Source of the DNA: Methylibium petroleiphilum PM1
GTDB taxonomy: Bacteria; Pseudomonadota; Gammaproteobacteria; Burkholderiales; Burkholderiaceae_C
Assembly (NCBI RefSeq): GCF_000015725.1
Contig: NC_008826.1
Location: 434,001 to 498,000 of the forward strand
DNA length: 64,000 nt
Direction of reading: 5' to 3'
Part shown: one piece after another, positions 38,446 through 47,667 of the stretch
How positions within the stretch are numbered: position 1 is the stretch's first letter
How the letters are laid out: every line of letters begins with the position of its first letter
Notes under the pieces: model-generated
The model's database searches: none
What the model saw: only the letters and a program-made list of their open reading frames with translations
What the model was told of the DNA's origin: nothing
Position numbers and translations under genes: made by a program

Positions 38446-39151
38446 TCATCATGATTCCCTTCAAGTCCATGCGGGACCAGGCCGGGCTGAACCGGCAGCA
38501 CATCTTCGATCTCGCACGGCTCCCGCCGGACCTGCTTGCGCCGCTGGACCTTGGCCAGCACGAACGTCAGCTCATCCTCCTCGGACACGCTGGGCGCCTC
38601 CTGTGGGAGCGCGTACAGAAGCATGCAACCGACCCGGTGCATCCGATCGACTCCTACACGATAGGCGTGGTCGAGCAATGGGCAGCCCTTGCGCTGCCCC
38701 ATACGCGGATTCGCTTCGTCTACCCCAGGGGACTACCAGCCAACCGGCACGTTGGTCTCCAGCGCCTCGGGACGCTCGCGGGTTGGCACCATCCATCCCC
38801 GTTCATGGTGGGCATCGATGCCAGGTGGGGCAGCTGGTTTGCCTACCGCGCAGCGATCATCGTGGACTCGGAACTTCCGGCTTCACCGGTCGAAGACCAC
38901 GGGCATCCATGCGTCGATTGCACCGCCAAGCCGTGCATCGGGACGTGCCCAGCCTCTGCGCTCGACTCGGGGACCATGGACATGAACGCCTGCACCGCCA
39001 GCGGCTCTTTGAAGCCTCGCCCTGCGCGTACGGCTGCCTGGCGCGACAGGCCTGCCCTGTAGGCGTCGAGCACCGGTACGACGAGTGCCAGGTCCGGCAC
39101 AGCGGTACCGGATCGCTCGCAGCCATCAGGCGCTTGCTGAAGGCGTCGTAA
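38442..39151 (+). pseudogene. 4Fe-4S ferredoxin-like protein with frameshift
   Basis: Last gene of the cobalamin run, overlapping the previous stop. Frame 1 gives about 185 residues up to a first cluster, HPCVDCTAKPCIGTCPASAL. The family's second cluster (SPCAYGCLARQACPVG, then RYDECQVRHSG and ending RRLLKAS at 39151) is only reached by a frame change near 39000. Without it the protein ends at 39062 in nonsense. This is a one-base indel or a sequencing error. The layout resembles short relatives of QueG-type iron-sulfur proteins. If repaired it would be about 235 aa. Confidence 0.75.
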
Positions 39152-39536
39152 CCGCGCCGACTGGACGCCAAGCAGAAGACGAAAGCCGCGGGACAATCCG
39201 CTTGAATCAGTTGCCCCACCGCGCTTCGCGCGACCCGCGACGCACGAAGCGGGCATCCAATTGCGCTGCGGCGTCCGGCACAGAGGTCCGTTTCACTACA
39301 GACCGCGGTTGGCACAACCCGCGCCGGACGAGGCACCCAGAGTGCGTGTAAGCGATCGAGGCGCCGACCAGCAGAACCCATCAGGGACAGCGAGCTCGTC
39401 TCGCATCGGAAATCCGGATGTACGGTTGCATTCTCTTCCTTCGTGCAGCAGCGCGCTGGTAGCTTGGCAAACCGAGGGCGTCCATGTACGCCTGGGGAAC
39501 ACAGCTTGAACTGAAGCGGCCCGGATAGTGAACATG
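39152..39536. other. Intergenic stretch without a convincing gene
   Basis: About 385 bp between the ferredoxin-like gene and the IS66 fragment. Open frames are short, Arg/Ser-rich and lack domains. At 39536-39561 a hairpin GTGTCCGC-N10-GCGGACAC holds AGGAGAG in its loop directly before the transposase GTG, which could mask that ribosome site. Confidence 0.35.
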
Positions 39537-39561
39537 TGTCCGCGACAGGAGAGGCGGACAC

Positions 39562-39935
39562 GTGAACACTTACGGCGTGGATCTGATGGGTCGTCGGCGC
39601 CGACGCCAACACAGCGCCAAGGTCAAGGCGACGGTGATCGAGGAATGCCTGAGGCCGGGCGTCTCGATCACCGCAGCGGCGCTGGCACACGGCCTGAACG
39701 CCAACATGCTGCGCAAGTGGGCGATCGACGCCGAGCACAAGGAGCCGGTGCCGCACCCTCGTGTTGCGAAGCCATTGCCCGATCCGCCGCCAGTACCGCC
39801 GGCGCAGTTCGTTCCACTGGCCCTGTCGGGGCCGACGGTCGATGGCGAGATCCGGATCGAGCTGCGCCGGGCCGGGACGACGGTCAAGATCGTCTGGCCC
39901 GCGCCGGCGGATCGGGACTACGAGGCCTGGCTCAT
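39562..39935 (+). pseudogene. IS66-family TnpA (OrfA), truncated element
   Basis: About 124 residues of the IS66 accessory protein TnpA: RRRRRQHSAKVKATVIEECL, then SITAAALAHGLNANMLRKW (helix-turn-helix) and the conserved end EIRIELRRAGTTVKIVWPA. The usual stop is missing; the frame runs on into unrelated sequence. TnpB and TnpC, needed for transposition, are absent. So only the 5' end of an IS66 element survives, beside the dead BMC-P copy. Confidence 0.8.
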
Positions 39936-40041
39936 ACGAAACCGACGCAGCAAGCGACCACCGCGGATCCGGCTCTGCCGGGCCGCCAGCGGTGCCCCCT
40001 TGAGGGGCGCGCGAAGCGCGGGCTGCGCGACGCGAGCGTCG

Positions 40042-40357
40042 TCACGGTTTGGTGAAAGTCGTACGGCCGTCGAACTGCACCGAATCGACGATTGCGACAA
40101 CGGCGGCATCGGTGGCACCGACTGGCCCTCGCGCTCGACGCGGGCGGCGCTGCCGTGCGCGACGAGGACGACCTATCCGATGCCGGCACCGGTCAGGTCG
40201 ACAGCCACGTACACCAGCCGCGACACAGCTTCGGCATCTGCCGATCCGCCGAGGGCGGTCATACGCCGGCACCGGCTGCAACAGCAGCAGCTCGTGCGCC
40301 GAGATCCCTTGGCCTTGATCGAAGCGACGACGGAGCCGCGGACCTACGCGAGCTGCA
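40042..40357 (-). pseudogene. Dead BMC-P vertex protein copy
   Basis: The minus strand ends ATDAAVVAIVDSVQFDGRTTF, nearly the same as the intact BMC-P at 17546. The start region reads LQLA-stop-VRGSVVASIKAKG, with the ATG changed to TTG and a TAG at codon 5. Frameshifts separate the middle (ISAHELLLLQPV is in a different frame from the end). Total length is 316 bp against 312 bp. It is a clear pseudogene and the left border of a decayed second BMC locus. Confidence 0.88.
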
Positions 40358-40420
40358 AGAGCGTTGTCTCCGTCTTCTTCTTTCGCAACGCTTTGGAATG
40401 TCCCACTGGCGGCGAAGTCA

Positions 40421-40460
40421 TTGTCCGAGCCGGACAACGCGCTCGGCTGCGATTTGTCCG
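40421..40460. promoter_or_regulatory. Palindromic operator-like element upstream of the membrane protein
   Basis: TTGTCCGAGCCGGACAA (40421-40437) is a perfect 7-bp inverted repeat with a 3-bp spacer. Another TTGTCCG follows at 40454-40460. The pair CGGACAA / TTGTCCG is offset by 23 bp. The same 23-bp offset recurs at 45971-46000 before the AttH-like paralogue. A binding site for one of the two PucR-type regulators is a reasonable guess. Confidence 0.5.
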
Positions 40461-40592
40461 CCGAGGCCATAGTTCCCGCGCCTGCCACCCTCTAGAGGCG
40501 CGGCCGCGGGCAGCCCCGATCGAAAGTTCAGCAGGACCGTCGATATGGGCACCATTGCTCCGCCGAGCGTCGCACGAGTAGGAGACAACCTC

Positions 40593-41711
40593 ATGGACAC
40601 GCAAACGCAGCAGAAGCCGCCCTCCGGCCTGCAACTCGGACCCGTCACTTTCTCGGTGATGAGCCTGTTGGTCATTGCGGTGGGCAGCTACCTTATCTGG
40701 GCCCTGTTCGCCGACCCGTCTCGAGCGGTATGGAAGACCTATCCGCAGCCGTTCGGCGTGGTGCTGTTCTGGTCGATCCTGTTCGTCGTGTTCTTCGGCT
40801 TTCTTGGGCAGCTGTGGGGGCTCGGTCACTTGCCTCAGCCGATCGGCGGCGTAACGTGGTTCCTGCTCACGACCGCGTTGGCGGTGGTCGTCCCGAGCGT
40901 CCTGCTGCACGGCTACGGGGCCCTTGACCCCGCCTTCGACATCGGCAAGGGCGGCTATACCGCGACGACGATGATCGTCCTTATCGGCTTCTACACCTGG
41001 GGCATCCTCGGCACGAGCATGGGGCATTGGCCCTGGGTCGACCTGGGCCTTAAGCAGCCGTGGGTCGGCATCGGCGGCTTTCTCTTCGGCTTCGTGCTCA
41101 CCTTCTTCGGCTACCTGGTGCTGATCTATCCGAACCTCGCCAGTTGGACATCGCCGGAACGAACCGTGCTGCCGCTGACAACCGTCATCGGCTGGTTCTA
41201 CAGCGTGATCGTGTCGTGGCTGACCACGTTCCTCATCCTGGATAATTGGCCATGGAGCAAGCTCGGGTCACGGGCGAAGACCGCGCTCGCCGCCTTGGTC
41301 GGCAACTTCATCATCGGCACCGCCATCTACTTCTTCCTTCTGGCGTTGCTCAAAGGCTTCCTGATGCCGGTGGAAGCGCAGACGGCGCTTGGCGCCGCGA
41401 TCAACATCTGGCCGGCGCACCTGGGCGTGTTCATGTCGTTCTGGCTGATCTTCTGGGCCAACGTGGCGGGCAACCCTCCGCTCAATCTCGGTCCGGCGGC
41501 CAACAGAGTGGTGCGCCTCGTCGTCACGTTCGGCTTGGCCGTCGCCACGTTCGTGGGCTACACGCGGTGGTTCGCGGTCCAGGTCCTCAACGAGAAAGAA
41601 ATCGCCCCAGGCTTCGGTGGCGACCCGCTGACCTGGGTCGACTTGATGATCTACGTCATGCTGGTATATGTCATCTACTTTGGCTCCTACGGCCTCAACC
41701 GAAAGACCTGA
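40593..41711 (+). CDS. Polytopic membrane protein of unknown family
   Basis: 372 aa from an ATG preceded by TAGGAGACAACC. About ten to eleven hydrophobic segments alternate with short loops; examples are FSVMSLLVIAVGSYLIWALF, FGVVLFWSILFVVFFGFLG, MIVLIGFYTWGILG and VDLMIYVMLVYVIYFGSYG. No signal peptide, soluble domain or ATPase partner. No known transporter family is recognised. After removing the IS nest it would lie about 385 bp upstream of the AttH-like gene at 46093 in the same direction, so it may be the uptake system for that locus. Confidence 0.8.
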   Translation: MDTQTQQKPPSGLQLGPVTFSVMSLLVIAVGSYLIWALFADPSRAVWKTYPQPFGVVLFWSILFVVFFGFLGQLWGLGHLPQPIGGVTWFLLTTALAVVVPSVLLHGYGALDPAFDIGKGGYTATTMIVLIGFYTWGILGTSMGHWPWVDLGLKQPWVGIGGFLFGFVLTFFGYLVLIYPNLASWTSPERTVLPLTTVIGWFYSVIVSWLTTFLILDNWPWSKLGSRAKTALAALVGNFIIGTAIYFFLLALLKGFLMPVEAQTALGAAINIWPAHLGVFMSFWLIFWANVAGNPPLNLGPAANRVVRLVVTFGLAVATFVGYTRWFAVQVLNEKEIAPGFGGDPLTWVDLMIYVMLVYVIYFGSYGLNRKT

Positions 41712-41951
41712 CGGCGGCGCTACAGTCGCGGTCGAGCCGACGCGAGGCGCCGCCGATGAACGCGTGGGTCGAGCGAGCCGATCGCAAGCGCCATGAGCAT
41801 CCGCTGCAGGCTCCGGCATGCGCGGCGCGCAGATGCGCAACGCACGCTGCGACAGCGTACCCCGCTCGACAGGTCGCGAGCGTCGAGCCTCCAGGCCGGG
41901 AAGTTTGGCACGTCCTTTTCGCGAAGCCCGGGATCGTCGGAAAGCGGCCTA

Positions 41952-43112
41952 GTGTCCCGTCCCGCAAATAACTGGCATTAAACATGCATGCCAGTGCGGT
42001 ATCTTGGAACCGGAGATACCGTGATGAGAACGGGCAGGCCGAAGGCGGAATTGGTGTTGAGCGTCGACGAGCAAGCGCAGCTGCAGTCGTTCGCGCGCAG
42101 CCGCTCGCTGCCCGCCGCGCTGAGCAATCGCGCGCGCTTGGTGCTGGCCAGCGCCGCGGGCGAGCCGAACAACGCGATCGCCGCGCGGCTGAAGATGACC
42201 AAGCAAACCGTTGGCAAGTGGCGCGCGCGGTTCATCGAGCGGCGCGTCCCCGGCCTGTACGACGACGTGCGCCCGGGCAAGCCGCGCACGATCGACGATG
42301 AGCGCGTCGCGCAGTTGATCAAGACGACGCTGCACACCAAGCCGGCCAACGGCTCGACGCACTGGAGCGTGCGCACGGTGGCCGCCGAGACGGGCATCTC
42401 CAAGACCAGCGTGCAGCGCTACTTCCAGCTCTTCGGCCTGCAGCCGCACCGCAGTGAGGGCTTCAAGCTGTCCAACGACCCGTTCTTCATCGAGAAGCTG
42501 CGCGACGTGGTCGGCCTGTACCTGAGCCCGCCGGACAACGCGCTGGTGATCTGCGTGGATGAGAAGAGCCAGTGCCAGGCGCTGGAGCGCACGCAGCCGA
42601 TGCTGCCCATGGGGTTCGGCTATGTCGAGGGCGTCACCCACGACTACAAGCGCCACGGCACGACCACGCTGTTCGCAGCGCTGAACGTGCTCAACGGTGC
42701 AGTGCTGGCAGCGTGCAAGCCGCGCCACCGGCACCAGGAGTTCCTCGCCTTCCTGCGCGAGATCGACAAGGCGGTGCCGGCTGAGTTGGACGTCCACTGC
42801 ATCGCCGACAACTACGCCACCCACAGCCACCCGAAGATCAAGGCTTGGCTTGCAACCCGGCCGCGCTGGCACATGCACTTCATCCCGACCTACAGCTCCT
42901 GGCTGAACCAGGTCGAACGATTCTTCTCGCTGATCACCGACAAGGCCATCCGCCGCGGCTCGTTCACCAGCGTCAAACAACTCGTGCAGCGCATCGATCA
43001 CTTCGTCACCGCGCATAACGCGAACTGCCAGCCGTTCAAGTGGACCGCCACCGCAGATTCGATCCTCGAAAAGCTCCATCGACTTTGCTCACGTATCAGC
43101 GGGACAGGACAC
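41952..43112 (+). mobile_element. IS630-family insertion sequence
   Basis: An 1161-bp element with ends GTGTCCCGTCCCGC (left) and the reverse complement GTGTCCTGTCCCGC (right). It is flanked by TA at 41950-41951 and 43113-43114, the target duplication expected for IS630. It inserted in the spacer between the membrane protein and the AttH-like gene. Confidence 0.93.
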
Positions 43113-43115
43113 TAG
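42024..43115 (+). CDS. IS630-family transposase
   Basis: 363 aa from the ATG preceded by CCGGAGATACC; an upstream in-frame ATG at 41988 lacks a site. N-terminal helix-turn-helix: NAIAARLKMTKQTVGKWRARF. DDE core: ALVICVDEKSQCQALERTQP (first Asp), LDVHCIADNYATHSH (second Asp) and TYSSWLNQVERFFS (Glu). The stop TAG overlaps the TA target duplication. Intact and probably active. Confidence 0.95.
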   Translation: MRTGRPKAELVLSVDEQAQLQSFARSRSLPAALSNRARLVLASAAGEPNNAIAARLKMTKQTVGKWRARFIERRVPGLYDDVRPGKPRTIDDERVAQLIKTTLHTKPANGSTHWSVRTVAAETGISKTSVQRYFQLFGLQPHRSEGFKLSNDPFFIEKLRDVVGLYLSPPDNALVICVDEKSQCQALERTQPMLPMGFGYVEGVTHDYKRHGTTTLFAALNVLNGAVLAACKPRHRHQEFLAFLREIDKAVPAELDVHCIADNYATHSHPKIKAWLATRPRWHMHFIPTYSSWLNQVERFFSLITDKAIRRGSFTSVKQLVQRIDHFVTAHNANCQPFKWTATADSILEKLHRLCSRISGTGH

Positions 43116-43327
43116 CAGGCTGTTGAATTTCGGGCGCGCAAGCGCCGATCAGTAGTTCCGATGGTGCCGTTCAGGCCAGGAACACGCTCGGCGTGCGGCT
43201 GATCGGTTCGAAGGCAGGCGGCTGGCGCTCGTCAGGGGATGCGCGCGGGCTTCGCAACGGCTCATGGAAGCACTCCTTGCGGCCCGGTACACAGTATTCG
43301 CGCCATCCGGACGATGTTGCTGGCCGT

Positions 43328-44785
43328 GGCAATGTCCCGCGGCCAGTTGGAACCGGTGGCGGCCTGAGTCATCTTACGCGGCGCGCCGTGCTGAGCGCGG
43401 GGGATCTCTCGCAAGGGCGACGGCCAGCACCCAGAGGTCCTTGACGCCGATGATTCGTCGGAACGACTTCTCGGCCTCCAGGAAGCCGGCGGCCACCCAG
43501 CGCAGCGCCATGGCTTGATCGCGCCAGCGCTTCACGCGGTTGGTCGTCGTGCGCACGATGCCGTTGGGGTTCTCGATGATGTTGGTCGTGCACAGGCAGC
43601 GCATCAGCGAGGGCGGCAGCCCCAGTGTGTTCACGGTGAAGACCTCCTCGAGTCCTTCGAGCATCGAGGCCGCCGCGTCGGCATGCTCGGCCTGCAGCCA
43701 CTTGGCCTGCTGACGGATCTTGTCCATGCCGCGCTTGGCGTCGAGCTTGTAGGCCGCATTCATCACGCTCTTGGTCTGCGCCCGCATCTGGGTGGGCAAG
43801 GCCTCCAGCACGTTGCGCAGCTTGTGGGTGCGGCATCGCTGCACCTTGGCGTGATTGCCGAAGACCTCCTCGATGGCCGATCGCAGGGCCTTGCCGCCGT
43901 CGATCACGAACAGGTAGTCGCGGTCCACCGCCAGGCCACGCTCGCGCAGGCCCGTCAACAGCGCCTTGACGACCTGGGCGTTCTCCGAAGAGCCCGCACT
44001 CAGCCCCAGCATCGCCTTGCGCCCGTGCTCGTCCACACCGAGGGCCGCCAGGACGTGCGTGCCGTCCACGATGATCCCGTCGATGTAGATCGCCAGCAGC
44101 GCCGCATCGGCCAGCGCCCTCTCGTTGAGCGCGGCCAACTGCGCCGCAGAGGCCTCGATGAAGCGGCGCGACACCGCACTCTTGCTCACCCCCACGGTGC
44201 CGGCCACCTCGGGCAGCACAGCCTCGTACTTGCGCATCGATACGCCCTTGACGACGATGTCGCGCACCCGAGCGCCCATGCGCGCGTCATCGCGCAGCTT
44301 GTCGTACGCCGGCACATGCACCTCCTTGCCCGCCCGACCGCTGCTGCGCAGGCGCGGCCGCGTGAGGCGCAACTTGCGCTCGGCCAGCTGGATGAATCCG
44401 TCCTGAGCACCGTGCCACTGCACGGGGCCGCCGGCCTTGCCCCGGTGCTTCGCCCCGGCGATCTTGCTCGCCGAGGCCAGCAGCAGCTCTTCCACGACGG
44501 CGCGCGCCGCCTCGTTCATCAGCTCGTCGACGCTCGCCTGCGCGTTCTCCAGCAGCTCCAGCATCGGCAGCAGCGCTTGCCCGCTGCCTTGCGCCAAATG
44601 CCTCACAGCCGCACGATCGTTGCGGTGAACCACGCGCAACCCGTCCTTGGCCTTGCGGCCTGCATTACGATCCTTCATGGCGGTTTCCCTTCAGATCGAG
44701 GGTTTCAGTCATCAGCAAGCTCGATTCTCTCGAGCTCACCGCGGAAACCGCCACCTCAAGTTCCAACTACGCTTGGGACATCACC
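43328..44785 (-). mobile_element. IS256-family insertion sequence
   Basis: A 1458-bp element with related ends GGCAATGTCCC (left) and GGTGATGTCCC (right, reversed) extending to a shared AGTTGGAAC. It is flanked by the 8-bp direct repeat CTGGCCGT at 43320-43327 and 44786-44793. It sits inside the IS5 transposase gene and is the youngest layer of the nest. Confidence 0.92.
43374..44678 (-). CDS. IS256-family (mutator-type) transposase
   Basis: 434 aa. DDE blocks: LAIYIDGIIVDGTHVLAALG (first Asp), DYLFVIDGGKALRSAIEEVF (second Asp) and TTNIIENPNGIVRTTTNRVKRW (Glu of the family's NxxE-type signature). HTH-like VAGTVGVSKSAVSRRFIEA precedes the core. Intact open frame, so the element may still move. 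Confidence 0.95.
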   Translation of the reverse strand: MKDRNAGRKAKDGLRVVHRNDRAAVRHLAQGSGQALLPMLELLENAQASVDELMNEAARAVVEELLLASASKIAGAKHRGKAGGPVQWHGAQDGFIQLAERKLRLTRPRLRSSGRAGKEVHVPAYDKLRDDARMGARVRDIVVKGVSMRKYEAVLPEVAGTVGVSKSAVSRRFIEASAAQLAALNERALADAALLAIYIDGIIVDGTHVLAALGVDEHGRKAMLGLSAGSSENAQVVKALLTGLRERGLAVDRDYLFVIDGGKALRSAIEEVFGNHAKVQRCRTHKLRNVLEALPTQMRAQTKSVMNAAYKLDAKRGMDKIRQQAKWLQAEHADAAASMLEGLEEVFTVNTLGLPPSLMRCLCTTNIIENPNGIVRTTTNRVKRWRDQAMALRWVAAGFLEAEKSFRRIIGVKDLWVLAVALARDPPRSARRAA

Positions 44786-45970
44786 CTGGCCGTCATCGTG
44801 AGCTTGAAGTGCTGGTCGACACGTCGCAGCCCGCGGTACACCGTCTGTCGGATCCGGCCGACCGTCTTGGCCCAGCCGAAGTGCTCCTCGATGCGCTTGC
44901 GCGCGATCTGGCTGGCCGCGTAGCCGGCATGGCGAGTCGTTCGTCCATCGATGGCGCTACCGCCCCAACGGGTCTTGTGGCTGGCTACGTGCGGCGTCAC
45001 GCCGCGCTGGCGGCAGCCGGCGATGAAGTCGCGCGTGTCGTAGCCCTCGTCGGCGCCTATCGTCTTGCGGTGCCCGCCGGGCACTGTGTCGAGCATGGCC
45101 AGGGCCGCTGAGCGTTCACCGTATCCGTCGGCCTGCGTGACCACCGCTGCGACCACCAAGCCCGTGCGGTTCTCCATCAGCAGCTGGCCTTGGTAGGCCA
45201 GGATGGCTGCGGTGCTGGCGCCCTTGCGGAACAACCGGGCGTCCGGATCGGTCTTGCTCTGGTGGGTGTCGTTGCTGCGTGCGCTGCCCTTCCAGTCGCG
45301 CTCCTGGTTGCGTCCCGCCTGGCTGCCACCCTCGCCTGGACCAGGCGTCGTCCTTGGGTACGAAGCTCTTGTGGCTGGCCCACGCCTGGATCAGCGTGCC
45401 ATCCACCGAGAAGTGCTCCTTGCTCAGCAGATGGCGCCGCTCGGCCGCCCGCATCACCTCGGCGAAGAAGCTCTCCACGACAGCGTGCTCCAGCAGCCGG
45501 TCCCGGTTCTTGGAGAACACCGAGTGGTCCCAGACCTCGTCGTCGATGGCCAGTCCGATGAACCAGCGGAACAGCAGGTTGTAGCGGACCTGCTCCATCA
45601 ACTGTCGCTCGCTGCGCACGGAGAACAGCACCTGAATGAGCATTGCTCGCAGCAGTTTCTCTGGCGCAATCGAGGCGCGGCCTGTCGAGGCGTAGATCGT
45701 GTTGAACAGCCCGTTCAGGCCCACCAGCGCCTCGTTGACCAGAGCGTGGATCGCGCACAGCGGGTGCTCCACCGGAACGAAGTCCTCGAGTCGCGCCACC
45801 GTGAACAGGCCCTCTTGCACTCCGTCAGCTCCGCGCATCGGTCCCTTGCCACGTCGTTGCGTCGCTTCAACCGTACCGCCAACCAGCCCAGCGCGGACCG
45901 GCAATTCCCCGGAGGAAGTTCAACAGCCTGCTAGGGTATTTCCCATGGGATCAAGTTTCGTTGGCGCGCC

Positions 45971-46000
45971 CGGACAGCGGGTCGTGCTTCGTTTTGTCTG
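45971..46000. promoter_or_regulatory. Operator-like element upstream of the second AttH-like gene
   Basis: CGGACAG at 45971 and TTGTCTG at 45994 repeat, with the same 23-bp offset, the CGGACAA/TTGTCCG pair found at 40431-40460. The following bases (GCC..GGC.ATAG.TCC) also align. It lies 99 bp before the start at 46093. Confidence 0.45.
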
Positions 46001-46092
46001 CCATGGCTATAGCTCCGGATTCGACAGCTCCCTACAGTCGCTGCAAACAAGCTGGCCCCGAATCGGCACAGACCGGACCTGAGGAGACAATC

Positions 46093-47097
46093 GTGATTCG
46101 CGACGACGACGCAGACTTTCACGCACCCGATCCGACCCATCCGACCTGGGCGGAGACCAACTACTTCGGCTTCTACAACGCCGAGGAGCATCTCAACGTC
46201 GGGGTGTATGCCCTGTTCCGCCCCAATCTCGGCACGGTCACGACCTCGGTCTGCATGAACTCGCGCCGCACGGTGACGCAATGGGAGGCTGACTTCTGCG
46301 ACATGCGCTCGGCCGTTCCGATCCCGCAGCCGCGCAACCTGCGCGACTACGCGCTCAGCAGCGGCCTGCACGTGCGCTGCCTTGCGCCCAACAGGCAGTG
46401 GCAGATCGACTACGACGACGGCCACGGCACCCGCATCGACGTTCGCTACGAAGCGCTCATGCCGGCCTTCGACATCCACGATCCGGCGATGGACCCGATG
46501 TGCGCGTCGGCGTCTCAGGAGGGCAAGTTTGCCTGGGGCACCGCCTACAACGGGCACTTCGATCAGACCGGCGCCTTCAAGGGCAGCGTCACGGTGCGCG
46601 GGCGCACGGTGCCGATCGATTGCGTTTCGACGATGGACCACAGCTGGGGCCCGCGCCCCGAGCGCGGCGCGCCCGCGATGAGCTGGCTGCACGCTCACTT
46701 CTCGAAGGACTTGGCGATCCACGCCATCCTCGGTTTCGATCCGGCACAGGACAACGGGCGTGAACTGTGGCTCGCGCACGGCTATGTGCTCGAGCGCGGC
46801 AAGGTCTTCGGGCTGAAGGCCGGCACCGGCCAGACGCTGCGCAAGCAGGAGCGCTATCCTGAGAGCATCGCCCTGCGACTGACCGACAGCACCAATCGCG
46901 TGTGGGAGCTGAACGGGCGCGCCGTGACCACGATGCCTTGGGTCTACGTGCCCAACAGCATCGGCTTCAACACGCTCAGCGAGTGGACCTGCGGCACGCA
47001 GCGCGGCTGGGGCGAGGTGATGGACTTCATCGAGTTGCCAGTCCTCAATACGCTCAACAGCGCCCCGGCCACGTTGCGCGCGTCCAAACCGCTTTGA
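46093..47097 (+). CDS. AttH/CrtC-like lipocalin-fold protein (paralogue 2)
   Basis: 334 aa from GTG behind GAGGAGACAATC, mirroring the GTG start of the copy at 18058. Family motif STMDHSWGPRPERGAP; also WAETNYFGFYNAEEHLNVGV, FAWGTAYNGHFDQTGAFKG and MSWLHAHFSKDLAIHAILGF. It is intact while its neighbours from the same duplication (HAD, BMC-P, BMC-H) are dead, so selection has kept it. It could serve with the downstream 415-aa gene set rather than with a shell. Role as uncertain as for paralogue 1. Confidence 0.7.
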   Translation: MIRDDDADFHAPDPTHPTWAETNYFGFYNAEEHLNVGVYALFRPNLGTVTTSVCMNSRRTVTQWEADFCDMRSAVPIPQPRNLRDYALSSGLHVRCLAPNRQWQIDYDDGHGTRIDVRYEALMPAFDIHDPAMDPMCASASQEGKFAWGTAYNGHFDQTGAFKGSVTVRGRTVPIDCVSTMDHSWGPRPERGAPAMSWLHAHFSKDLAIHAILGFDPAQDNGRELWLAHGYVLERGKVFGLKAGTGQTLRKQERYPESIALRLTDSTNRVWELNGRAVTTMPWVYVPNSIGFNTLSEWTCGTQRGWGEVMDFIELPVLNTLNSAPATLRASKPL

Positions 47098-47105
47098 GGC
47101 TTCGC

Positions 47106-47461
47106 GTGCAGCGCGCCATCTTCTTCGAGATGGATGACACCCTGGTGGACACGCGCACCGCATCGTGGAAGCTGTTCGCGCAGACGAACAGCGAGCACGG
47201 TCCGGGCATCCACACTCGGCTTGCATCCTCCGCCATCTTCGAGGACAGTTTCCTCGAGTCGCTGACGCGGCACTGCTCGCCTCCATCGCACCCTGCCTTT
47301 CAAACGAGTTTTCGGGCGACGTGCAGCCGCGCAAGGCCAAGTCGATGCGCCGCATCTTCGGGTACCACCGCTACGTCGCGCAGCGTTGCTGCAGCACGGC
47401 CTACCGCGAGGACGCGCCGGGCGGGGATATCCGCGGCGCACGGCCGCGGACGCCCAGGTGA
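47106..47461 (+). pseudogene. Dead HAD phosphatase copy
   Basis: It begins QRAIFFEMDDTLVDTRTASW, matching the intact HAD at 19090, but the nucleophile Asp is Glu and Gly after the second Asp is Asp. After FLESLTRHC a deletion removes the cap and motif II. The frame then changes to read FSGDVQPRKAKSMRRIFGYH and AQRCCSTAYREDAPG, corresponding to FSGDVEPRKAVSIRRFLGDH in the intact protein. It lies 9 bp after the AttH-like paralogue, keeping the order of the 18-20 kb locus. Confidence 0.85.
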
Positions 47462-47667
47462 TTCAGGCGCCGCGCCGCGTGACCCTGAGGCCGGCGTGAA
47501 GGCGCAGCGGCGCGCTGGGTGGGCTGGCGCTGAACTCGTCGCCACGCGCCGCCCGCGCGACCACTCGCCGTAGCGCCGGCCTTGTAGTCAAGCCCGTGGT
47601 CGCGAGGCTACGCCACACCAACGCGACCACAGATAAGCCGAAGTTCCTTCCTCAAGGAGACACGAAG

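Larger units (their letters stand above)
43262..45904 (-). pseudogene. IS5-family transposase, split and frameshifted
   Basis: The N-terminal part reads from 45904 (LFTVARLEDFVPVEHPLCAI; RASIAPEKLLRAMLIQVLFS; HFSVDGTLIQAWASHKSF) and changes frame near 45.3 kb. The central part then reads LMENRTGLVVAAVVTQADGY, IGADEGYDTRDF and RIEEHFGWAKTVGRIRQT. An IS256 element enters after KLTMTA. The severed C-terminus, SNIVRMARIL and then GPQGVLP, lies at 43262-43320. The gene is doubly inactivated. Confidence 0.9.
43116..45930 (-). mobile_element. IS5-family insertion sequence, interrupted by an IS256 element
   Basis: Ends are CAGGCTGTTGAA (43116) and TTCAACAGCCTG (to 45930), with CTAG on both sides (43112-43115 and 45931-45934) as target duplication. 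The left CTAG is formed by the right border of the IS630 element, so the IS5 arrived later. Length without the internal IS256 insert is about 1.35 kb. Confidence 0.92.

Noticed and set aside
41901-41925. Sigma-54-like TTGGCACGTCCTTTTC
   Set aside because: The -24 part fits, but the -12 GC is missing and no sigma-54 activator gene is nearby; the sequence is leftover spacer before the IS630 element.
43113-43115. IS630 stop codon lost by the IS5 insertion
   Set aside because: The CTAG target duplication preserves TAG, so the transposase reading frame still ends correctly.
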